A DNA stretch of 36,167 nt, from NCBI GenBank assembly GCA_900551435.1, contig URVW01000017.1, forward strand, positions 1-36,167. Direction: 5' to 3'. Positions 1-7,090 of this stretch are shown here, piece by piece. This stretch comes from an uncultured Faecalibacterium sp. (GTDB lineage Bacteria; Bacillota; Clostridia; Oscillospirales; Ruminococcaceae). The notes under the pieces were generated by a model. The model searched no databases. It saw only the letters and a list, made by a program, of their open reading frames with translations, and was not told the DNA's origin. The first letter of the stretch is position 1, and each line of letters begins with the position of its first letter. A program made the translations under genes and the position numbers.

Positions 1-1144
1 CGATGGCCAGCCAGTGGCGGCCCGTTTCCAGCCCCCACAGGTTCGCCGCGAACGGGAACGCCAAGCTGCCCACGCTCTGGCCCAGCGCCAAAAATCCATA
101 ATTCACCCCCGCATGGGGAAGGCCGAACAGGTCCGTGGAAAGGGCGGGCAGCACCGCCGCCAGCGCCGAGTAGCAGAACGTCAGGCTGGCGTACACGGCC
201 ACCACGGCCCAGCCCTGCGCGAACAAAAACACCCCCGAAAGCACGAACGACGCCGCGAACAACAGCAGGTCCGTAGGACGCCGGCCGATCTTATCGCTCA
301 GCATGGGCATCAGCAGCCGCCCCGCCGCGCTGCCCACGCTGCCCAGCACGACGCTCCACAGGGCCGCGTTTTCGTCCAAGCCCCGCTCCATCCCCAGCTT
401 CAAGATAATGGGGCTGAACAGCAGCACCGCCGGGGTCGAAAAGCAGACCGCCCCCGCGCAGAGCCAATACTGCTTTGTGCCCAGCATCTGCAATGGCGAT
501 AAGTCCAGCGGCGGTGCGGCTTTTCCCTTGCCCTGCTCTTCCGGCTTCGGCTTTTCGGGCGGCGGGTCCACCAGCAGCGCGCTGCCCGCCAGACAGACCG
601 GCAGCGTCAGCGCCCCCAGCGCCCAGAACGCGCCCCGGATGCCCTGCACCGGGCCGAAGCCTTTGAGCGCCGTCCGGACGAACACGGTCAAAAACGCTCC
701 CGAAAGCCCCACGGCTCCGCCGATGACGCCCGTTGCCAGCCCCTTGCGGCCCTTGTACCATTTCTGGGCGCAGGACTGGATGGACGGGTACAAAAACGCC
801 GTGCCCAGCCCCGCCGGGATGCTGAACACGCCAAAGAAAAAGCCGCCCTTCTCCCCGGGCAGCGCCGCCGCTGCGAAGAATCCCCCGCAGAGCAGGACTG
901 TCCCCCAGAGCGCGGCACAGCGCGGGCCTTTTTTGTCCTGCAGAAAGCCGCCAATGACGCACCCCACGCCAAACGCCGCGATGAGGATGCCAAAGGCATA
1001 CCCTGCCCCCTGCTCGCTCAGGCCGTATTCCTCCATGACCGGCTTCTGAAAGACGCCCCACGCGGCGGGCAGACCGGTCAATACCTGAATTGCCGCCCCT
1101 GCCGCCAAGATCGTCCATGGATGTTTTGCGGAAAACTGCTGCAT
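1..1144 (-). CDS. MFS transporter, OFA (oxalate/formate antiporter-like) family, C-terminus cut by window
   Basis: The minus-strand frame stays open from an ATG at 1144 to the window edge (381 codons, no stop), so the C-terminus lies outside. A GAGAGGTGA ribosome binding site sits just before the ATG. The protein starts with a hydrophobic helix, then repeated Gly/Ala-rich membrane segments typical of the major facilitator superfamily. The loop after helix 2 carries G-F-L-Q-D-K-K-G-P-R, an MFS signature-like loop, and a matching S-D-K-I-G-R-R-P loop lies in the second half. A charged, proline-rich linker (PPPEKPKPEEQGKGK) joins the two six-helix halves. The order and the W-G-V-F-Q-K-P start fit the OFA family of monocarboxylate/oxalate-formate-like carriers in the cytoplasmic membrane. 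The substrate cannot be read from the sequence. It is divergent from hisS. Confidence 0.85.
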   Translation of the reverse strand, partial: MQQFSAKHPWTILAAGAAIQVLTGLPAAWGVFQKPVMEEYGLSEQGAGYAFGILIAAFGVGCVIGGFLQDKKGPRCAALWGTVLLCGGFFAAAALPGEKGGFFFGVFSIPAGLGTAFLYPSIQSCAQKWYKGRKGLATGVIGGAVGLSGAFLTVFVRTALKGFGPVQGIRGAFWALGALTLPVCLAGSALLVDPPPEKPKPEEQGKGKAAPPLDLSPLQMLGTKQYWLCAGAVCFSTPAVLLFSPIILKLGMERGLDENAALWSVVLGSVGSAAGRLLMPMLSDKIGRRPTDLLLFAASFVLSGVFLFAQGWAVVAVYASLTFCYSALAAVLPALSTDLFGLPHAGVNYGFLALGQSVGSLAFPFAANLWGLETGRHWLAI

Positions 1145-1181
1145 TTTTGCTTCACCTCTCCCCTTAGTCTGCCCTTTTTGA

Positions 1182-1209
1182 TTGACAAACGAACAGATTC
1201 TTTTATAAT
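1182..1209 (+). promoter_or_regulatory. Sigma-A-type promoter reading toward hisS
   Basis: TTGACA (1182-1187), a 16-bp spacer and TATAAT (1204-1209) match the housekeeping consensus exactly. Transcription would start near 1216, giving hisS a leader of about 400 nt that contains the whole repeat element at 1230-1604. The gap 1145-1623 otherwise holds only the MFS ribosome binding site and this repeat; no T-box or other known leader motif was seen. Confidence 0.75.
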
Positions 1210-1229
1210 TGTAGGTATTGTAGTAGAAT

Positions 1230-1604
1230 AACCCTCTCAGGCGCTCCGCGCCAGCTCTCCCAAAGGGCGAGCCATTGGCATGTCGGGCAGGTCTGTGCGT
1301 TGTCGCCTTCGGCTCCTGCGCAGCTGGGCCTTGTTCTCCTTGGTAGCAGCTGCTTGCCCTTGGCTTACGCATTGCCAGCTCTCCCAAAGGGCGAGCCATT
1401 GGCATGTCGGGCAGGTCTGCGCGTTGTCGCCTTCGGCTCCTGCGCGGCTGGGCCTTGTTCTCCTTGACAGCAGCCGCTTGCCCTTTGCCGCAAGGCCCGC
1501 CGCCTTCCGGAAAGACGAGCCTGAGCATCCAGCAGGGCCAAGACCGGCCCGCCAGTGGCTCCCCTTCTGGGGGAGCTGGCACGCGGAGCGTGACTGAGAG
1601 GGTT
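1230..1604. repeat. 375-bp repeat element with about 50-bp imperfect terminal inverted repeats
   Basis: The left end (AACCCTCTCAG..., through ...GAGCCATTGGC near 1280) is repeated in inverted orientation at the right end (GCCAGTGGCTCC... at about 1551 through ...CTGAGAGGGTT at 1604). Each end also holds its own small hairpin (AGCTCTCCC / GGGCGAGCC and GGCTCCCC / GGGGAGCT). A tandem duplication lies inside (1251-1485). A single-end copy of the same family is at 29481-29534. There is no credible coding sequence inside, so this resembles a non-autonomous mobile or REP/MITE-like element. The family identity is inferred from internal comparison only. Confidence 0.7.
1251..1485. repeat. Two tandem copies of about 111 bp, period 124 bp
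   Basis: Copy A (1251-1361) and copy B (1375-1485) run in the same direction and differ at only about six positions, for example T/C in GTCTGTGCG versus GTCTGCGCG and GGT/GAC before AGCAGC. Both begin with CCAGCTCTCCCAAAGGGCG. They lie inside the inverted-repeat element and would be transcribed as part of the hisS leader. Such high identity points to a recent duplication or to homogenisation. Confidence 0.85.
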
Positions 1605-1623
1605 CCAGAGAGAGGACCATCCT

Positions 1624-2865
1624 ATGAAAACACAGGCTTTGAAAGGTATGCGGGACCTTCTTCCCGCAGAGCAGTCCCTGCGCGATTACATTCAGGGCAA
1701 GATCCTGGAAACTTACCGCGCGTCCGGCTTCGAGCGCATCTCCACCCCCATGCTCGAGGACATGGAGAACCTCGACAAATCCGACGGCGGCGACAACCTG
1801 AACCTCATCTTCAAGGTGCTCAAGCGCGGCGACAAGCTGACCAGCGCACTGGAGTCCGGCGACCCCAAGCAGCTGTCCGATATGGGTCTGCGCTATGACC
1901 TGACCCTGCCCCTGAGCCGTTTCTATGCCGCCAACAAGGACAAGTTGCCCCACCCCTTCAAGGTCATCCAGACCGACCGCGTGTTCCGCGCCGAGCGTCC
2001 CCAGAAGGGCCGTCTGCGCGAGTTCGTCCAGTGCGACATCGACATTCTGGGCGACGAGTCCCCCAACGCGGAAGTCGAGCTGATCGATGTGACCGCCCGC
2101 GCCCTGCTGGGCATCGGCTTCACCGGCTTCACGGTCAACATCAACGACCGCCGCATCCTGCGCGGGATGCTGGAGAGCATGGGTTTTGCCGCTGACACGC
2201 TGGATTCCGTCTGCATCACCTTCGACAAGATGGACAAGATCGGCGCAGAGGGCGTCAAGGCCGAGCTGACCGAAAAGCAGCTGCCCGAGAACGCCATCAA
2301 CGAGCTGGCTGACTTCATCGCAGCCGGCGAGGTCACGCTGGACGCTGTCGCTTCCCGCTGTGCAGACCCCGCCATCGCGGACGACCTGAAGTACGTCCTC
2401 GCCACGGCTTCGGCCATTGCGGGCGGCCGCTTCTCGGTGTCCTACTGCCCCAGCCTCGTGCGCGGTCAGGGCTACTATACCGGCATGGTGTTCGAGATCA
2501 CCTGCCCGCAATTCAGCGGCGCGGTCGCGGGCGGCGGCCGTTACGACAACATGATCGGCAAGTTCCTCGGCACGAAAGTCCCCGCCGTCGGCTTCTCCAT
2601 CGGCTTTGAGCGCGTCTGCGGCATCCTGCTCGAGCAGGGCTACAAGATCCCCGGCGCAAAGCAGAAGATCGCCCTGCTCTACGGCAAGGACGCCGATTTC
2701 ACCGCCGTTCTGGCCAAGGCGGCCGACCTCCGCAGCAGCTACGAGGTCACCATCCTGCCGCAGGGCAAAAAGCTCGGCAAGCAGCTGGGCCAGCTGGAAG
2801 CTGCCGGGTTCGCCGGTGCGGCTTTCCTAGACAAGGATGAAGTGAAAATTTTCGCACAGCAGTAA
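1624..2865 (+). CDS. hisS: Histidine--tRNA ligase (class II aaRS), eukaryote-like type
   Basis: 413 residues; attaches histidine to tRNA-His in the cytoplasm. The start is set by AGAGAGAGGA ahead of ATG 1624. Visible features: K-G-M-R-D-L-L-P at 7-14; the L-R-Y-D-L-T-L-P block (89-96); class II motif 2, F-R-A-E-R-P-Q-K-G-R-L-R-E-F (121-134) followed by Q-C-D-I-D; a histidine-binding segment R-G-Q-G-Y-Y-T-G (280-287); G-G-G-R-Y-D (303-308); and motif 3 G-F-S-I-G-F-E-R (323-330), then a short anticodon-binding domain. Several blocks (LRYDLT.P, QCDIDI.G, INDRRIL.GM) look more like eukaryotic HisRS than the usual bacterial form. HisRS normally reads R-G-L-D-Y-Y; here L-D is replaced by Q-G. HisZ, the HisG regulatory paralog, is the main alternative, but no his biosynthesis gene is adjacent. 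Confidence 0.8.
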   Translation: MKTQALKGMRDLLPAEQSLRDYIQGKILETYRASGFERISTPMLEDMENLDKSDGGDNLNLIFKVLKRGDKLTSALESGDPKQLSDMGLRYDLTLPLSRFYAANKDKLPHPFKVIQTDRVFRAERPQKGRLREFVQCDIDILGDESPNAEVELIDVTARALLGIGFTGFTVNINDRRILRGMLESMGFAADTLDSVCITFDKMDKIGAEGVKAELTEKQLPENAINELADFIAAGEVTLDAVASRCADPAIADDLKYVLATASAIAGGRFSVSYCPSLVRGQGYYTGMVFEITCPQFSGAVAGGGRYDNMIGKFLGTKVPAVGFSIGFERVCGILLEQGYKIPGAKQKIALLYGKDADFTAVLAKAADLRSSYEVTILPQGKKLGKQLGQLEAAGFAGAAFLDKDEVKIFAQQ

Positions 2866-2881
2866 AGTTTCCAGATAAAAC

Positions 2882-2932
2882 AAACGAGCAGCGTTTCCCA
2901 TCGTCAGGCAGGGAACGCTGCTCGTTTTTGTT
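2882..2932 (+). terminator. Bidirectional intrinsic terminator between hisS and the antiporter
   Basis: AAACGAGCAGCGTTTCCC pairs with GGGAACGCTGCTCGTTT with a single bulge, followed by TTTTTGTTTTTT on the plus strand. The mirror image ends in GTTTGTTTT on the minus strand, so it can serve both convergent genes. Confidence 0.9.
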
Positions 2933-2942
2933 TTTTCGATTT

Positions 2943-3911
2943 TTACATCGCGAACTGTGCGGCGCAGAAGGCGGCATAGATGCAGAGCATCAGGACACCC
3001 TGCCAGCGGGACAGCTTGCCCTTGAGCAGAGCGGGCACGGTCAGGATGAGCATGACCGCGAACATCACGGGCAGGTCCATGACCAGCGAAGAGTTGATGC
3101 CCGCGATGGTGGAGTTCTGCGGGATGCTGAACGGAGCCACGGTGATGGACATGCCGCAGACCAGCACGAGGTTAAAAACATTCGCGCCGATGACGTTGCC
3201 CAGCGACAGCGCCCCGTGGCCCTTGGCCAGCGAGGTGATGGCCGTGACCAGCTCCGGCAGAGACGTGCCCAGCGCCACGAAGGTCAGCGCGATGACGGAT
3301 TCCGGAACGCCCAGTGCCTGAGCGATCAGCGTGCCGTTGTCCACCAGCAGGTTCGCACCCACGGCGATGAGAGCTGCACCCACGACCAGCAGACCGATCA
3401 TCTTGCCGAAAGACATCTCTTCAGCGGCTTCTTCCTCCTCGTCCGCTTCGGGGGCGGGGGCGTTCTTCATGGCGAGGACGTTGCAGACCAGATAGGCCAC
3501 GAACAGCGCCAGCAGCACCAGACCCACCGGGCGGCTGAAGTAGCCGGTGGTGTAGGCCACGCCCGCATACAGAGCAGCGGCCACGAAGAAGAAGATCACC
3601 GGAACGCGCAGACTTTTGGGGTCCACCTTGCCCGGGCGCACCGCGATGGTGATGGCGGCGATGAGCGCGGCGTTGCAGATGACCGAGCCGATGGCGTTGC
3701 CATAAGCAATTTGGCCGTGGCCGGACAGCGCCGAGGTGGTGGACACCATGACTTCCGGCAGGGTCGTGCCGATGGACACCACCGTTGCACCGATCAGCAG
3801 TTCCGGCACATGGAACCGGCGGGCGATGCCGGTCGCACCGTCCACGAACCAGTCGCCGCCCTTAATGAGGCAGACGAGGCCCACAGCGAACAACAAAACA
3901 GGGATCAACAT
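2943..3911 (-). CDS. Ca2+/cation antiporter (CaCA, YrbG-like); candidate Mn2+ exporter
   Basis: 322 residues, almost entirely membrane-embedded. The two inverted alpha-repeats that define the CaCA superfamily are clear: G-T-T-L-P-E (48-53) with G-N-A-I-G-S-V-I-C-N (71-80), and G-T-S-L-P-E (215-220) with G-N-V-I-G-A-N-V-F-N (238-247). The glutamates E53 and E220 are the expected ion ligands. The halves are joined by a short cytoplasmic loop rich in acidic residues (about 154-165). Length matches YrbG/CaxA-type bacterial Na+/Ca2+ exchangers. GGAGAGG precedes the ATG at 3911. Its leader holds a predicted yybP-ykoY riboswitch, so the physiological ion may be Mn2+ rather than, or as well as, Ca2+ (inference from regulation). 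Confidence 0.9.
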   Translation of the reverse strand: MLIPVLLFAVGLVCLIKGGDWFVDGATGIARRFHVPELLIGATVVSIGTTLPEVMVSTTSALSGHGQIAYGNAIGSVICNAALIAAITIAVRPGKVDPKSLRVPVIFFFVAAALYAGVAYTTGYFSRPVGLVLLALFVAYLVCNVLAMKNAPAPEADEEEEAAEEMSFGKMIGLLVVGAALIAVGANLLVDNGTLIAQALGVPESVIALTFVALGTSLPELVTAITSLAKGHGALSLGNVIGANVFNLVLVCGMSITVAPFSIPQNSTIAGINSSLVMDLPVMFAVMLILTVPALLKGKLSRWQGVLMLCIYAAFCAAQFAM

Positions 3912-3988
3912 AAAACCTCTCCTTTTTGACTTTGACGAAAAACGTCCTGTGCCCCAGCGGACCTGACTCGGAGCCTCTCCACTGGGAC

Positions 3989-4043
3989 AAAAAAAGAGAC
4001 TCCTATTACAGGCGCAGTTTCAGCATCCTGTAATAAAAGTCTC
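3989..4043 (-). terminator. Riboswitch expression-platform terminator
   Basis: On the minus strand GAGACTTTTATTACAGG (4043-4027) pairs with CCTGTAATAGGAGTCTC (4012-3996), followed by seven T residues (3995-3989). The 5' arm includes CTTTTAT, which is also the 3' strand of the aptamer P1 helix, so aptamer and terminator cannot form together. Confidence 0.85.
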
Positions 4044-4132
4044 AAGCATTGGCATCAAGCGGGCATTTCTGCCGGGATGGCGCTGTGATGCAGCACACCT
4101 TTGCGGAAAGTGTGCCCTTTACTCCCTTTTAT
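4033..4132 (-). promoter_or_regulatory. yybP-ykoY family (Mn2+) riboswitch aptamer, predicted ON switch
   Basis: Read on the minus strand, the 100-nt leader starts with ATAAAAGGGAGTA and ends with GCTTGAGACTTTTAT. P1 is a perfect 7-bp helix (ATAAAAG 4132-4126 with CTTTTAT 4039-4033). The conserved GGGAGTA follows the 5' strand and GAGAC precedes the 3' strand, as in the yybP-ykoY consensus. Inside are a strong hairpin (GCACAC...GTGTGC) and a second helix (GCATCA...TGATGC), matching the two-legged fold. The conserved CGTCA appears as CATCA, a deviation. The 3' P1 strand is shared with the terminator at 3989-4043, so ligand-bound P1 would prevent termination and switch the antiporter on. The family is known to sense Mn2+; the assignment was made by eye. 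Confidence 0.78.
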
Positions 4133-4141
4133 CCATAGAAT

Positions 4142-4170
4142 ATTATACTGTGTCCGGGCCAAAAAAGCAA
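4142..4170 (-). promoter_or_regulatory. Promoter of the riboswitch-antiporter unit
   Basis: On the minus strand TTGCTT (4170-4165), a 17-bp spacer and a perfect TATAAT (4147-4142). Transcription would start a few bases before the aptamer P1 helix, as expected for a riboswitch leader. Confidence 0.75.
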
Positions 4171-4185
4171 GCCGAAACTGAAATT

Positions 4186-5484
4186 TCACTCTGCCTTTGC
4201 CACTTTTTTCGCATTGGGATAGATGCGCTCCATCCGGGCATTGTCAAAATGGGCGTCGAGATAGACCTCAAATCGGTTCGCGGGGGCTTCGCCGCTGGTG
4301 CGGGCGTCATACCGGGCCAGCGCACAGGCCGACAGCAGCATATTGACCGCCATGAACACGGTCAGCACCGCCGTCATCCACGGCAGGACGCGCTTTTTCA
4401 GCTTGGTCATGCACTTGGCGACCAGCGGATAGCCGTACCGCATCCAGACCACCGCCGCGATGCCCCAGAAGAAGCAGTACAGCAGATTGATGCGTCCGCC
4501 CAGATTGAACTTGAAGCCGCTGTAATCCCAGAACACGACACCGAACAGCAGCTCGCCCACGGCGCTGCACACATACTCGTATGCACCGCCGAGGATGACG
4601 CCGAACCAGAAGATGTGGCTCTCGCTCTTGTGCTCGCTGCCCCGCAGCAGGACCGCCGCCAGCACCAGCGCCAGACCCCAGACCACGCTGAAGGGTCCCC
4701 ACACCAAGCTCGAGCGGCTCATCCAGACGCCCGCCGTGACCCGGCAGAAGATCGTCTCCACCACGTCGCCGAGGAACGCCCCCACCACGAACAGCCACAC
4801 CAAGTCGCCGAAGCTCATGGCCTTTTCGGCAAGGGTCGTCGGCTCCGGGCGGGCGGCTTCGGGGTAGGCTTTCTGGATTCGCTTTTCAACGCTGGCGGCA
4901 ATTTTATGCTGGAGCCGATTTTTCCCTTTGCCCAGCTCCTGTCCCAGCTGCTCAAGGCGCGGATGCTTGGCGGCATACCGTCCCACGACCACCGCCGCGC
5001 CGATCTGGTCCAGCACGGCCACGGTCATGCAGACCCACACCGCGATATGGAACAGCAGCGGCGGCAGATGGGCGCAGAGCCGGAACAGCAGGTCATTGCC
5101 CCATCGGACCGCCACCGCGCCCAGCGCGCCCCACAAGACCGAATACTGCAGACAGACATAGCCGTCCAGATTGAACTTTTTGTCCGAGTAGTCCCACCAG
5201 CGGCGGTGGTGCACTCGTTCCAACAGCTTTGCGGTCACCCACTCGACGACCGTTGCGATGATGGCGCTGCCAAAAAACAGCGCGGCCCCGTTGGTGCGCT
5301 GGTCCGCCAAACCGACCGCCAGCAGGACGCCCGCTGTGCCGTACACAAAGCAGAACGGGCCGGACGCCATGCCGCGGTTGGTGAAGCTTCGGCCTTTGAC
5401 GGTCGCCACGACCGTCTCCCCCACCCAGCCCAAAAACGAGTAGACCAGATAGAGGACGCTGAGGGTGTAGAAATTCAATTCCAT
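4186..5484 (-). CDS. Duplicated CmpB-type (putative ABC-transporter type IV) membrane protein
   Basis: 432 residues, an integral membrane protein with two copies of the same roughly 170-residue unit. Copy 1 has S-F-L-G-W-V-G-E-T-V near the N-terminus, then A-S-G-P-F-C-F-V-Y-G, then W-W-D-Y-S-D-K-K-F-N-L-D-G. Copy 2, from about residue 235, repeats these as A-F-L-G-D-V-V-E-T-I, V-W-G-P-F-S-V-V-W-G and F-W-D-Y-S-G-F-K-F-N-L-G-G. The pattern fits the family annotated as putative ABC-transporter type IV / CmpB, whose biochemical role is not established. A basic cytoplasmic linker joins the copies. GGGAGGAA precedes the ATG at 5484. No ABC ATPase lies next to it. The neighbouring GntR gene is on the same strand but separated by a terminator and a promoter. 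Confidence 0.75.
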   Translation of the reverse strand: MELNFYTLSVLYLVYSFLGWVGETVVATVKGRSFTNRGMASGPFCFVYGTAGVLLAVGLADQRTNGAALFFGSAIIATVVEWVTAKLLERVHHRRWWDYSDKKFNLDGYVCLQYSVLWGALGAVAVRWGNDLLFRLCAHLPPLLFHIAVWVCMTVAVLDQIGAAVVVGRYAAKHPRLEQLGQELGKGKNRLQHKIAASVEKRIQKAYPEAARPEPTTLAEKAMSFGDLVWLFVVGAFLGDVVETIFCRVTAGVWMSRSSLVWGPFSVVWGLALVLAAVLLRGSEHKSESHIFWFGVILGGAYEYVCSAVGELLFGVVFWDYSGFKFNLGGRINLLYCFFWGIAAVVWMRYGYPLVAKCMTKLKKRVLPWMTAVLTVFMAVNMLLSACALARYDARTSGEAPANRFEVYLDAHFDNARMERIYPNAKKVAKAE

Positions 5485-5514
5485 CGAGTGTTCCTCCCGT
5501 GAAAGTTTTTATTG

Positions 5515-5543
5515 ATTGTAGCCGTTTTTTGCACCGCTGACAA
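5515..5543 (-). promoter_or_regulatory. Promoter of the CmpB-like gene
   Basis: On the minus strand TTGTCA (5543-5538), a 17-bp spacer and TACAAT (5520-5515), about 30 bp before the start codon. Confidence 0.65.
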
Positions 5544-5575
5544 GCTCTCGGTGGAAAATTTATCGTTTCGAAACA

Positions 5576-5615
5576 AAAAGCCGGTGGAAAGTTTTTTCCA
5601 TCGGCTTTTGTTTTT
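5576..5615 (-). terminator. Terminator after the GntR/FCD gene
   Basis: AAAAGCCGGTGGAA pairs with TTCCATCGGCTTTT (one G-U pair). Both strands have a T-run after the stem: CTTTTTGTTT on the minus strand and TTTTGTTTTT on the plus strand. It separates the GntR gene from the CmpB-like gene downstream. Confidence 0.85.
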
Positions 5616-5621
5616 AACGTT

Positions 5622-6281
5622 TTACCACAGTCGGATGACCTTGATGACACCCTCGGCCTTGTCGCGGGCCAGCTCCAGATGGTGCTGCAGGGCATCGGCA
5701 GCGGTGTCCCAGTTGTCGTTCAGGGCCGCGTCGAGGATGAGCAGATGCTCGTCGCAGGTCTGGTCCTGATTGATCATGCTCACCTTGCCGGTCATGATGC
5801 GGAACCGGGTGTTCAGGCCGGTGATCCGGTCATAGGCCGAACGCAGATATTTGTTGGGCAGACTGCTCATCAGCAGCTCGTGGAAATCATCGTCCGATTT
5901 GCAAAAATCGTCGATGCGCTCGGGGTGGTGCATCAGTTCCTTGTAATCTTCCAGCGCCTGACGGGGGATCAGATTGCCGTAATTGCGCAGCGCATACGGC
6001 TCCACCAGAAGGCGCATCTCGAACATGCTGTGTACGTCGTCCTCAGTGATGCCCGAGACCATCAGGCCCTTTTTGGGCAGAATGGTGATCAGACCCTCCT
6101 GCTCCAAACGGCCAAGGGCATCCCGCATGGGGGTGCGGCTGATATTGCCCATCTCGGCGCAGAGCTTCTGCTCGTTCAAAAACTCATTGGGACGGTACTC
6201 GCAGTTCAAGATCTTCGTTTTCAGGTACTGATAGGCCTGAAGCTTCAAGCTCGGCTTTGCCTGGGGTTCCATCTCTTTCAT
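5622..6281 (-). CDS. GntR-family transcriptional regulator, FadR/FCD subfamily
   Basis: 219 residues. An N-terminal winged helix-turn-helix (about 12-75) contains the GntR pattern S-R-T-P-M-R-D-A-L-G-R-L-E-Q-E-G-L. The all-helical C-terminal FCD ligand-binding domain shows D-D-D-F-H (130-134), C-D-E-H (176-179) and Q-H-H (199-201), the expected carboxylate and histidine ligands for a metal that holds small organic acids. Regulators of this class usually control sugar-acid or carboxylate metabolism; the target is not evident here, since the downstream gene has its own promoter. AGGAGATAAGGAAG precedes ATG 6281; an internal ATG three codons on is an alternative start. Confidence 0.9.
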   Translation of the reverse strand: MKEMEPQAKPSLKLQAYQYLKTKILNCEYRPNEFLNEQKLCAEMGNISRTPMRDALGRLEQEGLITILPKKGLMVSGITEDDVHSMFEMRLLVEPYALRNYGNLIPRQALEDYKELMHHPERIDDFCKSDDDFHELLMSSLPNKYLRSAYDRITGLNTRFRIMTGKVSMINQDQTCDEHLLILDAALNDNWDTAADALQHHLELARDKAEGVIKVIRLW

Positions 6282-6395
6282 CTTCCTTATCTCCTACTCA
6301 AACCGATCATTTCGTGCGCGTTAGCTTCAAACAGCGCAAAGCCGCCCAAAGGGCAGCTTGTATCCCTGAAATAATCCAAGTCATCTCATACATTT

Positions 6396-6424
6396 ATTAT
6401 CACACAACTGGACAATATTTACAA
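6396..6424 (-). promoter_or_regulatory. Promoter of the GntR/FCD gene
   Basis: On the minus strand TTGTAA (6424-6419), 17-bp spacer, GATAAT (6401-6396). It gives a leader of about 110 nt with one GC-rich hairpin (AAGCTGCCC / GGGCGGCTT) but no T-run. The 308-bp gap 6282-6589 is AT-rich and holds this promoter and the opposing one at 6536-6564; nothing else was recognised. Confidence 0.55.
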
Positions 6425-6535
6425 GACTTTTTCCAAAAGATTGGGAGCTTTTCCGTTTTGCACAGAGGCTTTGTCGAATTTTCACGCATTTTTGACAAAG
6501 TTTTTTGTGCTTGTTACCAATCCAGCCCACTTGTT

Positions 6536-6564
6536 TTGCATCGAAGGATAAATTGTGGTACACT
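6536..6564 (+). promoter_or_regulatory. Promoter of the Fur-family gene
   Basis: TTGCAT (6536-6541), 17-bp spacer, TACACT (6559-6564), starting transcription about 18 nt before the start codon. No convincing Fur, Zur or PerR box overlaps it. Confidence 0.6.
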
Positions 6565-6589
6565 TGATGCAGAAAGGAAGGCTGGTATC

Positions 6590-7066
6590 ATGGCAGGTCG
6601 CGGCGGGTACAACACCAAAACCCGGCAGCTCATTTTGGATTATCTCATCAACAATCGGCAGCATGCGGTGAGCGCGTCGAACATTCTGGAGCACTTGGAG
6701 GCCGAGGGCGCAAGCCCCAACCCCACCACAGTGTATCGTTATCTGGACAAGCTGGCCGGCGAGCAGCGGATCATGAAGTATGTGGCGGACAAGGGCGAAA
6801 AGGCCGTGTTCCAGTATGTGGACGAAGGGCGGCACTGTCGGGAGCATCTGCACCTGAAATGCGTCCAGTGCGGGCGCATCTATCACCTCGACTGCCACTT
6901 CATGGACGAGGTTCGGGCGCACCTGATGGCCGAGCACGGCTTTACGCTTCAGTGCGAAGGAAGCGTTTTGTACGGACTTTGCCGCTACTGTGCGCAGCAA
7001 ACTGAGCAGCCTGAACAAACCGCAGAAAATTCAAATTCGGATGTTGACACGGACAAAAAGCCGTGA
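6590..7066 (+). CDS. Fur-superfamily metal-dependent regulator (Fur/Zur/PerR-like)
   Basis: 158 residues from ATG 6590, chosen because AGGAAGG lies just upstream and the family begins here; an in-frame extension to 6257 would be non-homologous and runs over the promoter. The N-terminal winged helix contains P-N-P-T-T-V-Y-R-Y-L-D-K-L (family signature P.T.YR.L..L). The dimerisation domain has H-L-H-L-K-C-V-Q-C-G and a C-terminal C-R-Y-C, the two CxxC pairs of the structural zinc site. Regulatory-site histidines are present, but which metal is sensed cannot be assigned. A Gln/Glu/Asp-rich tail follows the last CxxC. The stop codon overlaps the promoter of the asnB leader, so the genes are adjacent but separately controlled. 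Confidence 0.88.
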   Translation: MAGRGGYNTKTRQLILDYLINNRQHAVSASNILEHLEAEGASPNPTTVYRYLDKLAGEQRIMKYVADKGEKAVFQYVDEGRHCREHLHLKCVQCGRIYHLDCHFMDEVRAHLMAEHGFTLQCEGSVLYGLCRYCAQQTEQPEQTAENSNSDVDTDKKP

Positions 7067-7072
7067 TACAAT
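7044..7072 (+). promoter_or_regulatory. Strong promoter of the asnB T-box leader, inside the end of the Fur gene
   Basis: TTGACA (7044-7049), exactly 17 bp, TACAAT (7067-7072). The -35 and spacer lie in the last codons of the Fur-family gene and the spacer ends at its stop codon. Transcription would begin near 7079, directly before the T-box Stem I. Confidence 0.8.
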
Positions 7073-7090
7073 TCAGGCAAGAAAAGTGTT

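Noticed and set aside
291..1118. Minus-strand open frame inside the MFS gene
   Set aside because: It is a frame-shifted shadow rich in Gly and Arg; the true frame, open to the window edge, encodes membrane helices.
1251..1485. Possible CRISPR or other short repeat array
   Set aside because: Only two copies, 124-bp period, repeat longer than its spacer, no cas genes.
1624..2865. HisZ (HisG regulatory subunit) instead of HisS
   Set aside because: Motif 2 and the anticodon-binding tail are present and no hisG is adjacent; kept as an alternative only.
6282..6589. Fur/Zur box for autoregulation of the Fur-family gene
   Set aside because: No 7-1-7 or ATAATNATTAT-like palindrome overlaps either promoter.
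6257..6589. N-terminal extension of the Fur-family protein by 111 residues
   Set aside because: The extension covers the GntR leader and both promoters and resembles no Fur N-terminus; ATG 6590 has a proper ribosome binding site.
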